A stretch of 64,000 bases of DNA from Blasia pusilla. Its lineage: Eukaryota; Marchantiophyta; Marchantiopsida; Blasiales. The stretch spans positions 38,254,001 to 38,318,000 of the forward strand of contig CM114274.1 in the NCBI GenBank assembly GCA_050084515.1, written 5' to 3'. Position numbers and translations under genes: made by a program. Under the pieces are notes generated by a model. That model worked only from the letters and a program-made list of their open reading frames with translations. It was not told the origin of the DNA and made no database searches. Position 1 is the first letter of the stretch. Every line of letters starts with the position of its first letter. Below, piece after piece: positions 1 through 12,300 of the stretch.

Positions 1-318
1 CAAAATGGTACTTACCTAAAATAGTAAGTTCCTCAATATGGCTCCAAATGAGCCGAAACGAAGGGGAAACCTTCTCTCTCAGGTTTCCCGAGGCCTTAGT
101 AGGTCCTCCTTCAACTCTTGAGCGTGTCCTCCACTACTCAAGAAGGCGCTCCTCTAGATCTCACCGATCTATCCTAAGAGATGTGACAGCTGTCATGCGC
201 ATACACATCGCTACACAACATACATCGCTGTCACCGAACACACAGACAAACACGCACGATCCCATGCTAACTCATGGCATCCAAACAATGAGACAAGAAG
301 TACCAAAATATCTCCAAT
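1..318 (-). repeat. 3' split repeat of C0: B1 plus part of A2
   Basis: Bases 191-318 are the B1 repeat and 1-188 are part of A2, read on the minus strand. The two meet at a TGACA-GC-TGTCA palindrome at 184-195. B1 is joined to internal sequence at 319. The matching outer B2 would lie left of the window. Confidence 0.75.
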
Positions 319-489
319 CGCCCCCCTAGCTGATGGTTAGGTCCCTCTAACTCCAAATAGCCATCTGTCCCTACCTACCATGACATACATCTCTCGGACG
401 CTAAGAGCAAGAAGGCCGAATGCTCATGTGGCCCCATCGTAAGTCGCCTTCTTGTCATCCATGTCACAGACACAAGTCGGAATATAGAA

Positions 490-1325
490 CTACCTACGCT
501 ATGTACATCAGGGACACATCCATCATCCCTGAGGAACCCTAGTGAGAGATGGCGTCAAACATGCCATATGCCATTCACAGACTCGCATAGTGGCTGCACC
601 ACTATCACACATTCATTCATCACAGACTCGCATAGTGGCTGCACCACGGACGGAACCACACAACATACACCGCAAGCTGGGAGGAACTACGGCTAAGCTT
701 GGATCAACTTTATCGTCAATGTTTGGAAGATGACATGGCGCACAGTTACGCACATGGTCCTTCCAAACCATACCATCGTGTCCCTCCAATAAGAGAACAC
801 CGCATGGCAAAACCTCACGCACTCTCAAGATGGTATGCCCTGCAGTCACATCCAAGGTCGTGGGTGCCGTCTGTTGCAAGTAGACATAGTCTTCCAGATG
901 AAACCTCCGAAGAGTCGCATATCTCAATGTATCTCGATGTTGCGCAATGGCCAAGTTTTCAAACGCCATAGACATCACTCTCCGAAACAACTCAGCCCTC
1001 TGTGAACATGCCCGTATCCATACACCAGGGTCATCAAGGTTCAACACCTCATCAACATCTCGACGAATGGCCATAGGTAAATCATGCTCTCGACCATACA
1101 AAAGCAAGTACAGTGAGAAAGACCCTAAGGATGTCTGCGTGCTGAATCTATATACCATCGCCAACCACGGCAACAAGAGGTCCCAATCTCTTAGGTGACC
1201 TCTTTGCAAGCCATACTTGCGTAGTCCTCTCTTCACAATTTGCACAACCCGCTCCGCTAGTCCATCCACCTCAGGATGATCTCGCAAAGTAGTGCGGTGG
1301 TCGATCAGTGCCTGATCAGTGCATA
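490..1325 (-). pseudogene. Integrase C-terminal part plus PHD finger of C0
   Basis: On the minus strand this encodes the end of a Ty3-type integrase (ADGLAERVVQ with the catalytic Glu of AERV, then LPWLAMVYRFS and LYGREHDLP), the RRFHLEDYVYLQQ barrel segment, and a C4HC3 PHD-type finger beginning CMLCG. The finger is broken by an internal 45-bp duplication and stop codons. The core integrase upstream is deleted. The copy is non-functional. Confidence 0.8.
576..647. repeat. Short tandem duplication inside the C0 PHD finger
   Basis: A 27-bp unit at 576-602 is repeated exactly at 621-647, offset by 45 bp. It duplicates the part of the PHD finger encoding the ATMRVCDE segment and shifts or stops the frame. 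Other copies (for example 29840-29985) lack it. Confidence 0.8.
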
Positions 1326-2010
1326 TCTGTGGGAGAACTCATGGTAATCGTCCATGGGCGCCCCCTCTAAATGCTCAAACATACCATTCCATGCTGTAAA
1401 TGAGTTGAACTCTCTAGAGTTCCTGGCCCGCTGTGAGTCACACTAACTCCTAAACTCCGCAATGAAGTCGTGTAGCTCTATAGTGCCTACAGCACCCGAA
1501 AACCTACGCGGTCCTCTACCCCGGTCGTCCATCTCGTACGCCCAACTAGTAGGACCACTCAATGTGTACGGTGGATCACTAACACACACCTCTACACGCT
1601 CCCCCTTGTCTGAAGACGACACAAAAAGAGATCTAGGTGGTCTCTCACGTAGAAATCCTCGAAACCTTGCACCACTCTGGGTAAACCCTCCAGAGCTACT
1701 TTTAGGTCCACTACCTCGCCTCTCAAAATCCCGAAAGGATGCCGTGATGGCCCTCGTGTCCCTCTCACACGATGACTCTCAATTTCGCAAGTAATCCCTC
1801 AATCACTAAAACTAAATATGCGGCACTCAATCTACACTCTCTCACTAAGACGTGTGCTATACGGCAACAAGCGGTGCGGTTCGGCAAATCAACTGATCTA
1901 TCCTCTCATCGAGAAACCATCCTCAACTCTGGACATCCCACATAGGTCTATGTCCCCTAAGCCCATACATCATCGATTCTCTCAACATCAACACGAAACC
2001 CAATATCCCA
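1326..2010 (-). pseudogene. gag fragment of C0
   Basis: Minus-strand translation matches the gag N-terminal region of C2 at 27740-28230: an arginine-rich stretch, then YTLSGPTSWAYEMDD, GPRRFSGAVGTIELHDFIAEF and MDDYHEFSHRYA. It ends at the deletion joint with integrase sequence. Stops and frameshifts are present. Confidence 0.75.
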
Positions 2011-3297
2011 AATAACTTCCCAATACCCGAAATCACTCACACGTGTAGGGTAAAGGACCAAAATGGGTAACCTGACAATAATGTCGATGTCGCTCCTTGG
2101 CAACTGCAAATCTCAACCCCAACTCGATCATGAAGAGAACTCCTCCAATCAGCAAGTCGTACTCCTCTCATATTGATGTTGCTCAAACCTCCTCGATGTG
2201 CGGTGCTGGTCCAGCGGTCCGGTGCGGCACGGAACGGAACGGCTACAAACGGCACGGCACTCGCAAATGGGATGCGGCACTCGGCGGCATACCCTCCTCA
2301 ATCAGAAATTCACACGCTCTACTCTTTAGTGAAGGAGCGGCTCCGTGATCGAGACGGTGCGGTGTTGCCACGAGCAGCACGGCACGGAAATCGGAGGCGC
2401 ATTGCGGCTACATGCGTCACGGCACGGTACTCGATCGTCGTCGAGCGGCTACCAATCACAACATATCAGCATGAAATGAAAACTCAAACACCTTAACCCG
2501 AGGTCATCTGCCATCACTGGTTGATGACGAAACTGCGATGACGGTGGCGGCCAAAACAAAGTACGTGGTGGTGGCGCAAGTCAGAGAATCAACGGCTGTC
2601 GTGGAAGACCCTCCACTCCGTAATGGGGAAAATGGCAACCAATGGTGGACAACGACCAAATGCGGCTCTTAGCAGCGCTAAGCACCGGTGGCGGCCGACG
2701 ATGGACAGTGGACCGTTGACGGTGACGGTTGACCGTTGACGGTGACTGACGGCGCGGCGGTTGGTTTAGGGTTTAAACAATTCAACCCTAAAAATCTCCT
2801 TACAATGGCAGTTTTGCAAGATTGATCATAACTTTTTGCTCCCAACTCTAAATTGCACAGCATGGACAGCTTCACGATCTACGATCTCGTAAAAAATATT
2901 TTGAATCGGACATTCCAGTAAAAACTGACGGGGACTGTTGTAATGCCCAACGTCTCCTACACAAAATTTGACAGCGCTTCTGCGCTAATTTGTCCCAACA
3001 AACATGTAAAACCTGTGAGAACACAAATCAACAAGCTACATGGTACTCCCGAGAGCACCGGCATGGAGAAATCCACCCCCATACTCAATTCCTATCAAAA
3101 ATTCGGCAGCGCTTCCGCGTGCCACTCTCTCGTACAAAAAATCAGCAAAGCAAAACAGCAAACTCGCACGACTCTTGCTCCGGTGAGCACTCCCATGAGC
3201 CATGAAGCGGGGAACACGGTCCCCCAATCTGCACCAAACATCTAGCAACCAGCGAGCTTCCCCATGAAGCTCTCTCACTTACTCATTCTCTCTTTGT
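2011..3297 (-). other. Untranslated leader of C0
   Basis: This is the long leader between the 5' A repeat and gag, matching 26060-27740 of C2 in the opposite orientation. It contains a run of repeated cggcac-type words around 2210-2440. I see no supportable reading frame. Bases 3282-3297 are the presumed primer-binding site, complementary (one mismatch) to 3460-3475 in the A repeat. Confidence 0.6.
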
Positions 3298-3811
3298 AAA
3301 ATAAGAACCAATCTCTCTCACAACACCATAGTTCTCACATGTGTGCACTCTCACATGTCTCTCTCAATATCAAACCAAACCCACTCTCCTAATAAGAGGC
3401 TTGGGTTACACTCACAAGGCAAGGGACCATAGCTCCGCCGCCTCGTGCCAAGAGGTTCAACAAAGAGAGATTGAGCTCTCAAGCTCTCTCTCCTTGAGGT
3501 ATACCCCTCCCCTCCCCCAAACTCTCTCCATGGTAACCTATGCTCCCAAGTCACCTCCTTGGCTCTTGACCTAATGTAGGAGGTCAAGGGCCACTTATCA
3601 AAAATAGAAAGTCGACCATATACTCAAAATGGTACTTACTTAAAATAGTAAGTTCCTCAATATGGCTCCAAATGAGCCGAAACGAAGGGGAAACCTGCTC
3701 TCTCAGGTTTCCCGGGGCCTCAGCAGGTCATCCTCGACCTCTTAAGCCTGTTATTCACTACTCAAGAAGACGCTCTACTAGTCTCACCGATCTATCCTTA
3801 AAGACATGATA
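3298..3811 (-). repeat. 5' A repeat (A1) of C0
   Basis: The 514-bp repeat matches the A part of E2 (50874-51385) and of the solo copy at 55654-56297. It passes straight into the leader at 3297 with no B repeat in between. That is the signature of the split layout in this family. Confidence 0.8.
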
Positions 3812-5523
3812 CATACAGCCTTGAATTCAAAGGGAAAGGAGCATGTCTGCAAAAGGAGACATCAAACTATCCTTTGATAAGGGAACACAACAATCAACAT
3901 GGATATGAGGGAGAATCTGTGTTGATTGTGTGTATGTATTTGGTGATTTCGTTGGATACATATAAGTTCTAAAAAATTCCATTCAATTTCAATTGTTAAA
4001 TTACCAAGCTGATGTCAGCATATGCATTCTTACTAGTAATAGGGTAGATATCAAACTCGCTCTTTGCTAAAGAGATTCTAAACATTACACATATGTCACA
4101 TCTTACTATACTTGTTTAAATGCCTCACAATATCTTAACATGAACTTCAACTAGAGCTCCTCAAGAGTACCCTTAAGGACTCCCCGCGGAGTAGTATGGA
4201 ACAAGTTAATCGAGGTAAGGACTAGGGACTCAATACTCTTGGGATTGTTGTACAAAGTACTCACTCTCCTTGATATCAACACACCTACCTCTCCCAAGGC
4301 TCAAAGTGTGGGGACAAGAATTGAATTCCTCTAAAAGAAAGAAAATTCTCCATCTAACCAAGAGATCCTCTAACATGTAAGTACCAGACAAAAGCACATC
4401 TACATAATTAAAGCAAGAGAGGTCATCATATAAGAAGAGGCATCTTTCCTCTTTTTAAGAAGCATATAAGTCCTCTTTATCTCTGTTTTATAAATTAAAA
4501 CTATTGGACAAAAATTTCGTTGGATGTGCATGTACTAGTTCCTCATGTGGAAAAAACCAGATTGTTGCTAACCTTTGGAACATGACCTAAGCGTACATGT
4601 CGTAAACAATAGCTTAGAAATTGGACTTTCCAAACGGCGATTCATTCTTCTCATTGGAAGACAAATCTATGACACTTCTTTGCTTATACAGTATCTATCA
4701 ACCTCGAGGTTCATCCAATGTTACCAATATGATGAATCTCCTCCCATCAAGAAAACTCAATATGCATGAACATGTACAATCTATAAATTATAAATCACAT
4801 ATGACTTGGACCTTAATGCTCATGGTGAAGGCCATTTGTGTCACTAACTTTCCACACCCCTTCTCATGATCTGAATCTGCACAGGGATCTAGAGATATAG
4901 ACATCCAGGTCCAATGTTGCACTTGCCCTCAACTCCCTAACTGCCAGAGTTGTGACCCTAAATTATAGACATCCAGGTCCAGGGTTGCATTTGCCCTCTA
5001 CTCCCTAACTACAGAGTTGTGACCCTAAAACAACTCACCAAGTCACTTGATTCTCTCTCCTCTCTTTACACTCAATTGGCAAATGGATGAAGAGAGTAGT
5101 ATAATCAACATGGGGTGTCTCGTCGTCACTCTAGTCGATGTTTACATGAGACAATCTGAGTACTTTTCTTTCCATCTCTTCTTTGGTGGCTTGATCTTTT
5201 CGATCCATTGATGTTTTATTCTTTTATGTGAACAACAAGCAGCATGGAGCCATGGGAGCCTAGTTGTCCCTCAATGGTAGTAAAACATGGATTCTACATG
5301 TTCAACATCTTGAGCTGATCATGTACAGAATGCAAGATCCACAACAATAAGGTCACGTAGAGAGACCTGCAGAACATCTAATTACAGACCGGTAGGTAGT
5401 GCACCAACATGAATTGGTTTCCATGATATTCACAACATCCACAATTTTATGTAACATCCAACCCTCGGCACTGCCGGTCATTGAGCTTTGTGAGGCACCG
5501 ATTGCAAAGTCGAGCATAAGAAC
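3812..5523. other. Intergenic, 3' flank of the AlkB fusion gene
   Basis: AT-rich DNA without a supportable coding region. Apart from the 4897-5030 duplication I see nothing that can be named. The 3' UTR and polyadenylation site of the minus-strand gene probably lie just below 5524. Confidence 0.5.
4897..5030. repeat. Tandem duplication of about 67 bp
   Basis: Units at 4897-4964 and 4965-5030 both begin atagacatccaggtcca and end gagttgtgaccctaaa, with a few substitutions. Non-coding. Confidence 0.85.
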
Positions 5524-6399
5524 TTAATACTGTCGGAATGTGAGATTAAGACGACCAGGTCTCAAGTTGGTCTTCTCAAGGAGATCCTGAGGAGCAGTCC
5601 CTCTATTCACGTGAGTTATGCCATGGAATATCATCCGAGAAGGACCCCCAAAAATGAGGACGTCACCAGATTCCAATATTAACCTCTGTGCCTTCTCCAC
5701 AACCGCGTCTATTCCATATACGAATTCAGCAGAGTCCCCAACAGAGAAGGATACAACAGGCAATCCTCTATGCAGACTCTCTGGGCTTTCATCCTTGTCC
5801 TGCAGAGCAATAAGATTAATGATATGTTCAAGGTATTACAAATCAAGTTTCATCACAGAAAAAGAAAAATACAGAAAAATGACGTGCGAATCCTCTGGTA
5901 ACGTGTCTGCAAGTCCCTGGGAGGAGCATAACTAGAGAATTCTACCCTCCCCTCATTTAGGTGTCAATGAAATCAAGAGCACACAAATTACACAAAGCTC
6001 TTGCATGCACCAGACGAAATTTGATTCTCGTACCTGGTGCATTCCTAGATTTCCGGAGTGTTCATAGAAGTTTACGATGCACACATTTGGAACAATATGC
6101 GGCACAGTAGAGTCTTTGTCAATAACCACCCGCTTAGATTTTGCCCCCAATTCTTGAGATGTAACTACTTGAGCTACTGAAAGAGCTTTATCCACCACTC
6201 TTAGGAAAGAATCTGGAATGGATGGTGGCATGGCATTGTCATAGTGAATGCGTCGTGGTCCATAAGCTCGGGCCACAGGTTCCCACTGCATTCCTAGACA
6301 CATCATTTTTAGGTGCATCTTGGTGTGCTCACCATACTGAGGCTGATAGAATCCTCCAGGTCCTACACCCAATAACTGACACTGTTTCACAATATCCAC
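5524..6399 (-). CDS. Exons 5-6: AlkB 2-oxoglutarate/Fe(II) dioxygenase core (ALKBH1-like)
   Basis: Exon 5 (6399-6034) starts VDIVKQCQLLGVGPGGFYQP and ends NFYEHSGNLGMHQ. Exon 6 (5799-5524) starts DKDESPESLHRGLPVVSFSV and ends LRPGRLNLTFRQY followed by a stop. The intron splits the iron-binding HxD motif: His-Gln lies in exon 5 and Asp is the first codon of exon 6. The second iron ligand is the His in RMIFHG, and the Arg of RLNLTFR should bind 2-oxoglutarate, so all catalytic residues are present. Wording such as LKMMCLG and GDSAEFVYG is typical of the plant ALKBH1-like subgroup, proposed to oxidise N-methyl groups on nucleic acids. The actual substrate is not shown by sequence. Confidence 0.9.
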
Positions 6400-9300
6400 C
6401 TGTGCCACCAAGTCACAAGGCATCAGAACAATGCCATGGTAGCTTCCCTAACATCTAGGACAGTTCATGAATTACTTGCAAACCTCAAGATTGCTTCTTC
6501 CGTTCAGAATTTTGAACAAGTGTTGCATAACCCCTTGATCTTCAACCCCAAACATCCTACGATTCAGACCAGTTGCACCAAAGAATCTTGTTGTGGAGAA
6601 AGTACAAGTCTATCACAAGGACATTATGGACTAATTATACAATTATCCCAAGCTCAGATACTAGGGCACGTCAAAGATCGACTGGAGAGGGGTCCTCCTC
6701 ATATCTGGTCACGTGTCTTTGGATTTCAACCAGATATGAAGTGGGGGACCTCCTCAAGTCCCGGTTGTGCATGGAAAATCTGGACTTCACTATTTATAAA
6801 TGACATCATGTGTACACATGCATGGTAGTACTAGTGACAGATAGAATTCAAGCCATAAACTGAAAGCTAAAGAGAAGAGGTACTCATTAGGCAGTGCCTA
6901 TCCTAGCCTTGTAACCACAGACCCCACACCTGGTGAGACGGTCCTAGAGCCCAGAATGGCTGCAGAGCTACCAGAACTTCCAGGTTGCATGTGGTGTGAG
7001 TGCTGGTCATTGAGCGTGTTGGCACAGAGTGTCCACATATCAAGCAGGACCTTCTGTATAGGGATCCTCGACAGACAGTACTTACTAGTGCAGCAAATGT
7101 GGGCATCCAATTTAGGTTACTAAGTGTTAAAACCAGCTCTGACGGTTCCCGCTTGACATAAGTTGTTGCACTTCGTTATCACTTTCAAAGAAATGACCAT
7201 GTAGTTATACGATGTTTCATCCCCACCATGACACAAGGTGCAGGACTTTGACTACTTTCATATCATGCTCTTCTTGTAGAGAATGGGGGGCACAACTGCC
7301 CAGAACCTTGAACCCAGTTCCCAAACCAGGAGTCTCTGGTAAAACGTATTTCGGTTATGCTGGTTCAGGATACAAATTCAACGGAGAAGAACCTCACTTT
7401 TTGGCTGCTTCCTCAATGCTGTGTTACTGTGATCATCCTGCTCTTTTTGTGCTTCAAGAGGACCACCCCGGTCCCGAAATTGAACTTGAGCCATGTTCCC
7501 AAACAGGGACCACTACAAAAGGTTCTTCCGCTCTGCTGGTTTAGGATATACAGTCAAGACAAAAAGGTTTGACATTTAGGTGGCTTCCCCCGTGCAGATT
7601 CCTGCGTGCACTCTTCCACTGTGGCACTACAAAGGATTGGCACTCTTCCTCCTCATTTCAGGTGCATTAGGAAACTCTGTCACACTTAAAATCTCTTGAA
7701 CCACTAATGTCCAAATTTGACCACCTTCACTGGGCTCCTTTGGGTCCAAGTGATACTCAGGAACACTTAACGATGCCATGCACGGCAAGGTACAAAAAGT
7801 TACGCAGAACACACTAGATCCTGGTTGGGCATGAATCAGTGTTGCGGAGTGTATCAAACAGAAACAAAATTGTCTTCTGGATGTTTTAGTTCGGCCCAAC
7901 CCAATTGGGTAGTGCCAACTAAACCTGGCACAACCTAATTGGGTTGGGCCCTTATGTCTCAAATAAACGTTCTTTTGGTTAGTCTCTTCAGATACAATCC
8001 TCTACTGCCTTCAGCAAACAAAAAGGACCAGATGACAAGACATGACCTCACTTCAAATTCAACAAGAGTGCTGGATTCATCCTCATCACTTATCAGCTGT
8101 GTTATGTGAGTGCTGGGCACCAAATACTGCAGGAGCCTGAAATGTTACTCACCTGTTGATCAAGAGTAAGCCAGTGCTTTAGCAAAATCATGCCTGGGAG
8201 CAGAACTATGTTGGAAGTTTTGGCATTTGCTTCATTTAATGCATCCTTCCTCTGCTTTTGTTTCTGCACGATCAGTGAGGGTGATAACACCACGTGGCTT
8301 TGCTTCCCAGTTTTTCGGGGTAGACAAATATCGAAAACAGGTCCATCAACTTTGGAAGCCACTGGAGTCCTTCCCTTTCCAGACACTGAATTTCTAGCTA
8401 CAGGATCTGGAACCCTAGAAATTCCTGCTGGCTCCCTTTGACATTCCACAGAACTCCCATCATCTTCAGTTTGGGTACAAACTCTTGCTTTTGGAGCTTG
8501 CCAGCCATTCAGTTCATCTGCAGTAATTCCTACTTCCCTCAAATTATCCAAATTTTGGCCAATCAAAGCCTCCACAAGGGGGTCATCATGTTGGATCCTG
8601 GCACTCTTCTTCCAATTATTTCTATGCATTGCTGCTGAACTTTTCTCCATATGGCCTAGCTTACCAGAACTGGCAGATTCTCTCGGGTCGATAAAGATTG
8701 GCGACTCTTCAAGATAAGGATTTGCCTTTATGCGAGACACCCCTTCTAGATTACTCCCTAAAAACATGTCGCTTGCCAATATCGAACTGTTATCTCCCTC
8801 TTCTTTCTCATTATGTTGATCTGCCATAACAACCTGCTGATTGAATCAGAAATTAAGCTCATGGTACAATATTACTTTCAGGTCTGTCCCTTCAATGGTA
8901 AACAAAAACAAAACAAAATGAATCACATCTTTTTTTTGCACAATCTCTTTCGTGTCCACGTTGATACATACAAAGAGCTCCACCCAAAAACCATGTACCC
9001 ATATGTCTGTCTCCAGACCATGTTCTTTGTATGATGCCTTCTCACAATCATCACTTCAAGAGCAAGAACATTCTCTGGAGACTAAGCATCCATGCATGGA
9101 AATGAGAGAAATACATCACATGCAAAAGAAAAAGAGTTCATGAAGGTATAGGTTAAATGATACTATGCAACATGTTCTAAAACATAGTAACTTGGAGTTT
9201 ACTATGGTGAAAAGTAACTGATAGAATTACTATAGCAACTTAGTGTTTTACCACAGTAAATAGTAATTTCTTGTTACCATAGAGTTACCTCAGTAATTCT

Positions 9301-12300
9301 GAGAATTACTATGGGCGGCAGGCCCTAGACCTAAAAACCCTAAAACCTAGAAACTCATTCTCTTGGCTGTATATAACCCTCTGAGGGTGCCCTGCGAATT
9401 GACATTCTCTTACACCTTTCTGGACACAACTCTCTGAGCTGAGGAGCTGATTGAGAAGCACTGAGTGTGCTTTGCTTACCTGAGTGGATTGTGCTTCTGA
9501 CCTTAGTAGTTCAGTGTGCTAAGCACTGAGTGTGCTGCTGCTTACAGACTGAGAGGTCTGCTGACTTGAGGAGTTCAGTGAGTCTTGTGATACAAGGTGT
9601 ATAGTAGTACTAACCTGAGTGGTTGCTATTGAGATGTCTACTGCTGCTAACCTGAGTGGTTGCTATTGCACTAAGTGTGCTTGAGAATGCAAGGTGATCT
9701 GGTGATGCAGGTTGTCTAGCTCTTTCCTCTACAATCTAACCTGAGTGGTTGCTATTGCACTAAGTGTGCTTGTAATAGCTAGGTTGTAGAGAAACTCTGA
9801 TTCTAAACCAACAAATGGGGATCTATGCAAAAATTAGCAGTCCCACACAACCGGTTATTGAACAAACAGGAAATCAAACGCCTCAACCAGTCAGATCCAC
9901 CATTGATCTTCCAAGGTGATTGCAGAGGTGATCATGATTATAATTTTTTTCACCCAAAGTAAGAAACAAATGCCCCCACCAATTGAAGAAAAGAGTTGCT
10001 AAAATGTTGTTGGGAACCATAATGTATACAAATACACTGATACTGAACATGCAAGGGGAAGAGAACCAGTTGTAAGCTAACTTTGAGCATACGAGAATGC
10101 ATAACATCAGGATCTAACCAATGATCAATAAGCTGCAGTGGAGGAACCAAGGGCTGCTTGTGCCAAATGTTGCTCAGGAGTGCCCAGAAAAGGGAGGAGA
10201 GAAAGAAGAGTTCAACCCTTCATGATTTTGTGATTACACAGCAGTGGGTGCCAGAAAGATGAGTGGTTCTTGGATTAAGGTGCTTCTTTTCACAAGTGAG
10301 AGAAAGGATATCCTCACCAATATGAGACATACAAAATTAAGATTTGAAGGGTATGATAACATTGCCACCTCACACAAAGTCGGGATTCACTCGCAGGTGT
10401 TCAAGTGGAGGCAAGTATCCAAGAGACTGAGACTCTGAATCCCGTGTTGCACCTCATGAGGTGAAGAAGACTCTACTATCTGTTTGCGTGCTGGATGACT
10501 TGAGGTGTAAGCTTATAATTAAAGAAGGTCAATCAAGAATGTGAGATCATGTGTGAAGCTATGAAAGACACACAGCAGGAAACTTTCTAGGATGAAGTTG
10601 GTGTGTCCCAAGGAAGGGATCCAGTAACACCCAGGGAAAGAGAGAGTTCTCGTTGTGGTTGAGAGAAACCCTTCTGATGTGTGACATAAGGCTTAGGAAA
10701 TCCATCTATGACAAACATAAACAAGACTGTTTCCATGAAGGGCTCCCAAAGGCATCCCTTCCTTGAAACTCCAGAATATTAGAGCTCCTGCACTCTAGCA
10801 TCTCAAGCTAATTTCAGAAGCATCACGAGGAAGAGCAAATCTTTTGAGACATTCCTTGATGGTCGTACAAGGAAGTCATAGGTCATGAAACACAACTCAC
10901 AAGTCTTGGAACACTTCATGACGTTGTCAACTTAGATGAGAACCAAACTGGACGAAAGGTCAAGACTCGTTGCAGTGATGGATGGTGGAAATAAAATACT
11001 TCAGTATCTCAGAAGTATTTAACCAGAAAAGGTATCAGATGAGAGATAGGTACAGGTGAGAGTCTATGCCAGAGAGTCGCTGCACACAGGGGAACAGAAC
11101 GTTTGAAGAGAGAGCTTATAACTGGGGGGCTTGGTAATGAGTTCTGGGCAAAGACCATAAGGACAGCTAACTAGCTCTGGAATGTGGGTGCCACTAAGGC
11201 CTTCTAAGGAAAGATTCTAAAGGAGGTATGGACAGGTAGAAAGCCATCCCTTACCATCCATCTGTGTGTTTTTTATGAGCTGCATGACCTTGATACCATG
11301 GGAACACAGAAAGAAGTTGGAAGTAAGAAAACAGTAACTTGAACAGTGGGATATGAAGATGGCTGCGAAGGATACAGAAAAATCTCAAGACCATGCGAGC
11401 AATTCAGCATAGAGATGTTTCCTTTAATGAAGTGGGTTTCTGACAGCAAACTTCCTCTCAAGAATGCCTGGTACAAACCATTCCTCGAGAGTATGTTGGA
11501 AGACACACATAGAGAAACAGAGGAGCAGGGCCCCTCACCAAGTGAATGTGAAACATATCAACAGAAGGTCTGAATGAATATCTTTCAGGGCTAGATTCTA
11601 GAACAGCATCTGTACCTTCCGGCCAAGAAGATCTACGGTGACAACAACCCGCTTTCGGCGCTCCTCAGCTAGTCGCTCTTCTTCCTCTTGCCTCGTTTTT
11701 AACAGTTTTTTTTCCTGTAACAAAAGAAAACTTATCCTTCAGTCTCCACTTTAGACACCCACTGCAACAACAAAATTTGGCTCCAGAGTTCATTAACTCA
11801 ATAAAGGTAACAGGTTTAGGGCACAAGTAACAACTCAGCTGTACCTGATCCGTGAGCCATGTGTTTCCGTCGATTTGGAAATAGTCACTCTGGTCATCAA
11901 TAACTGTTGTGCGAGCAGCAGCTGTGCGGTCATACTCCACTAACCTGTTCTTGAACTCCTCAGCGGCAGCTTCTGCATCTGTGGCTGGCGGGACTCCTCC
12001 ACCTTCAAGCCCTGCATAATCGCTTCCCTCTCTGAGCACCAGAGCACCACAAAATGTACAAGGTCCTTCACCTTCCTGTTCACACACTATCCTTCCGCAA
12101 GATAGACAGTTGTTAACAAGTTTGTGCCTAGTACATTGACAACTACAGGGACCACTTCGCTGAAACACCACCAGTCCCTTCGATGCTTCTGCCAAAGAAA
12201 CTCCTTTTCCTCCTCGTTTCCCTCGTTTCCCTTTCTGCCCAACTCCGTTCTGTGATGAAATTGCCCCATTGCCTGAAGAGGGGTACTTTTGATCCAAATC

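Larger units (their letters stand above)
1..3811 (-). mobile_element. Ty3-like retrotransposon copy C0 (family C), deleted and cut by the window edge
   Basis: The element reads right to left. Its 5' A repeat ends at 3811, followed leftwards by a leader, gag, a deletion, the integrase tail, a PHD finger, B1 and the start of A2, which runs off the left edge. Gag (codons for MDDYHEFSHRYA) is joined directly to the integrase DHRTT...ADGLAERV region near 1320-1330, so protease, methyltransferase, RT and RNase H are missing. The 5' end should read TGTCACGTC but has decayed to a TATCATGTC-like form. It is an inverted relative of C2 (15844-29542). It is a dead copy. Confidence 0.85.
8834..11615 (-). 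other. Intron 3 of the fusion gene, with inserted LTR-like sequence
   Basis: A 2.78-kb intron running from the donor at 11615 (aag|gtacag) to the acceptor at 8834. It contains the LTR-like segment 9158-9813 in the opposite orientation. The stretch 9814-11600 has no recognisable frame and may include decayed internal sequence of that element. Confidence 0.5.

Noticed and set aside
8825-8827. ATG as the start of a separate AlkB gene
   Set aside because: A phase-matching splice acceptor lies just upstream and the first part of the exon resembles the TRIP4 tail. Kept as an alternative, not the main call.
9611-9757. CRISPR-like array
   Set aside because: Only three copies at irregular spacing, with TATA box and LTR ends around them, in plant nuclear DNA.
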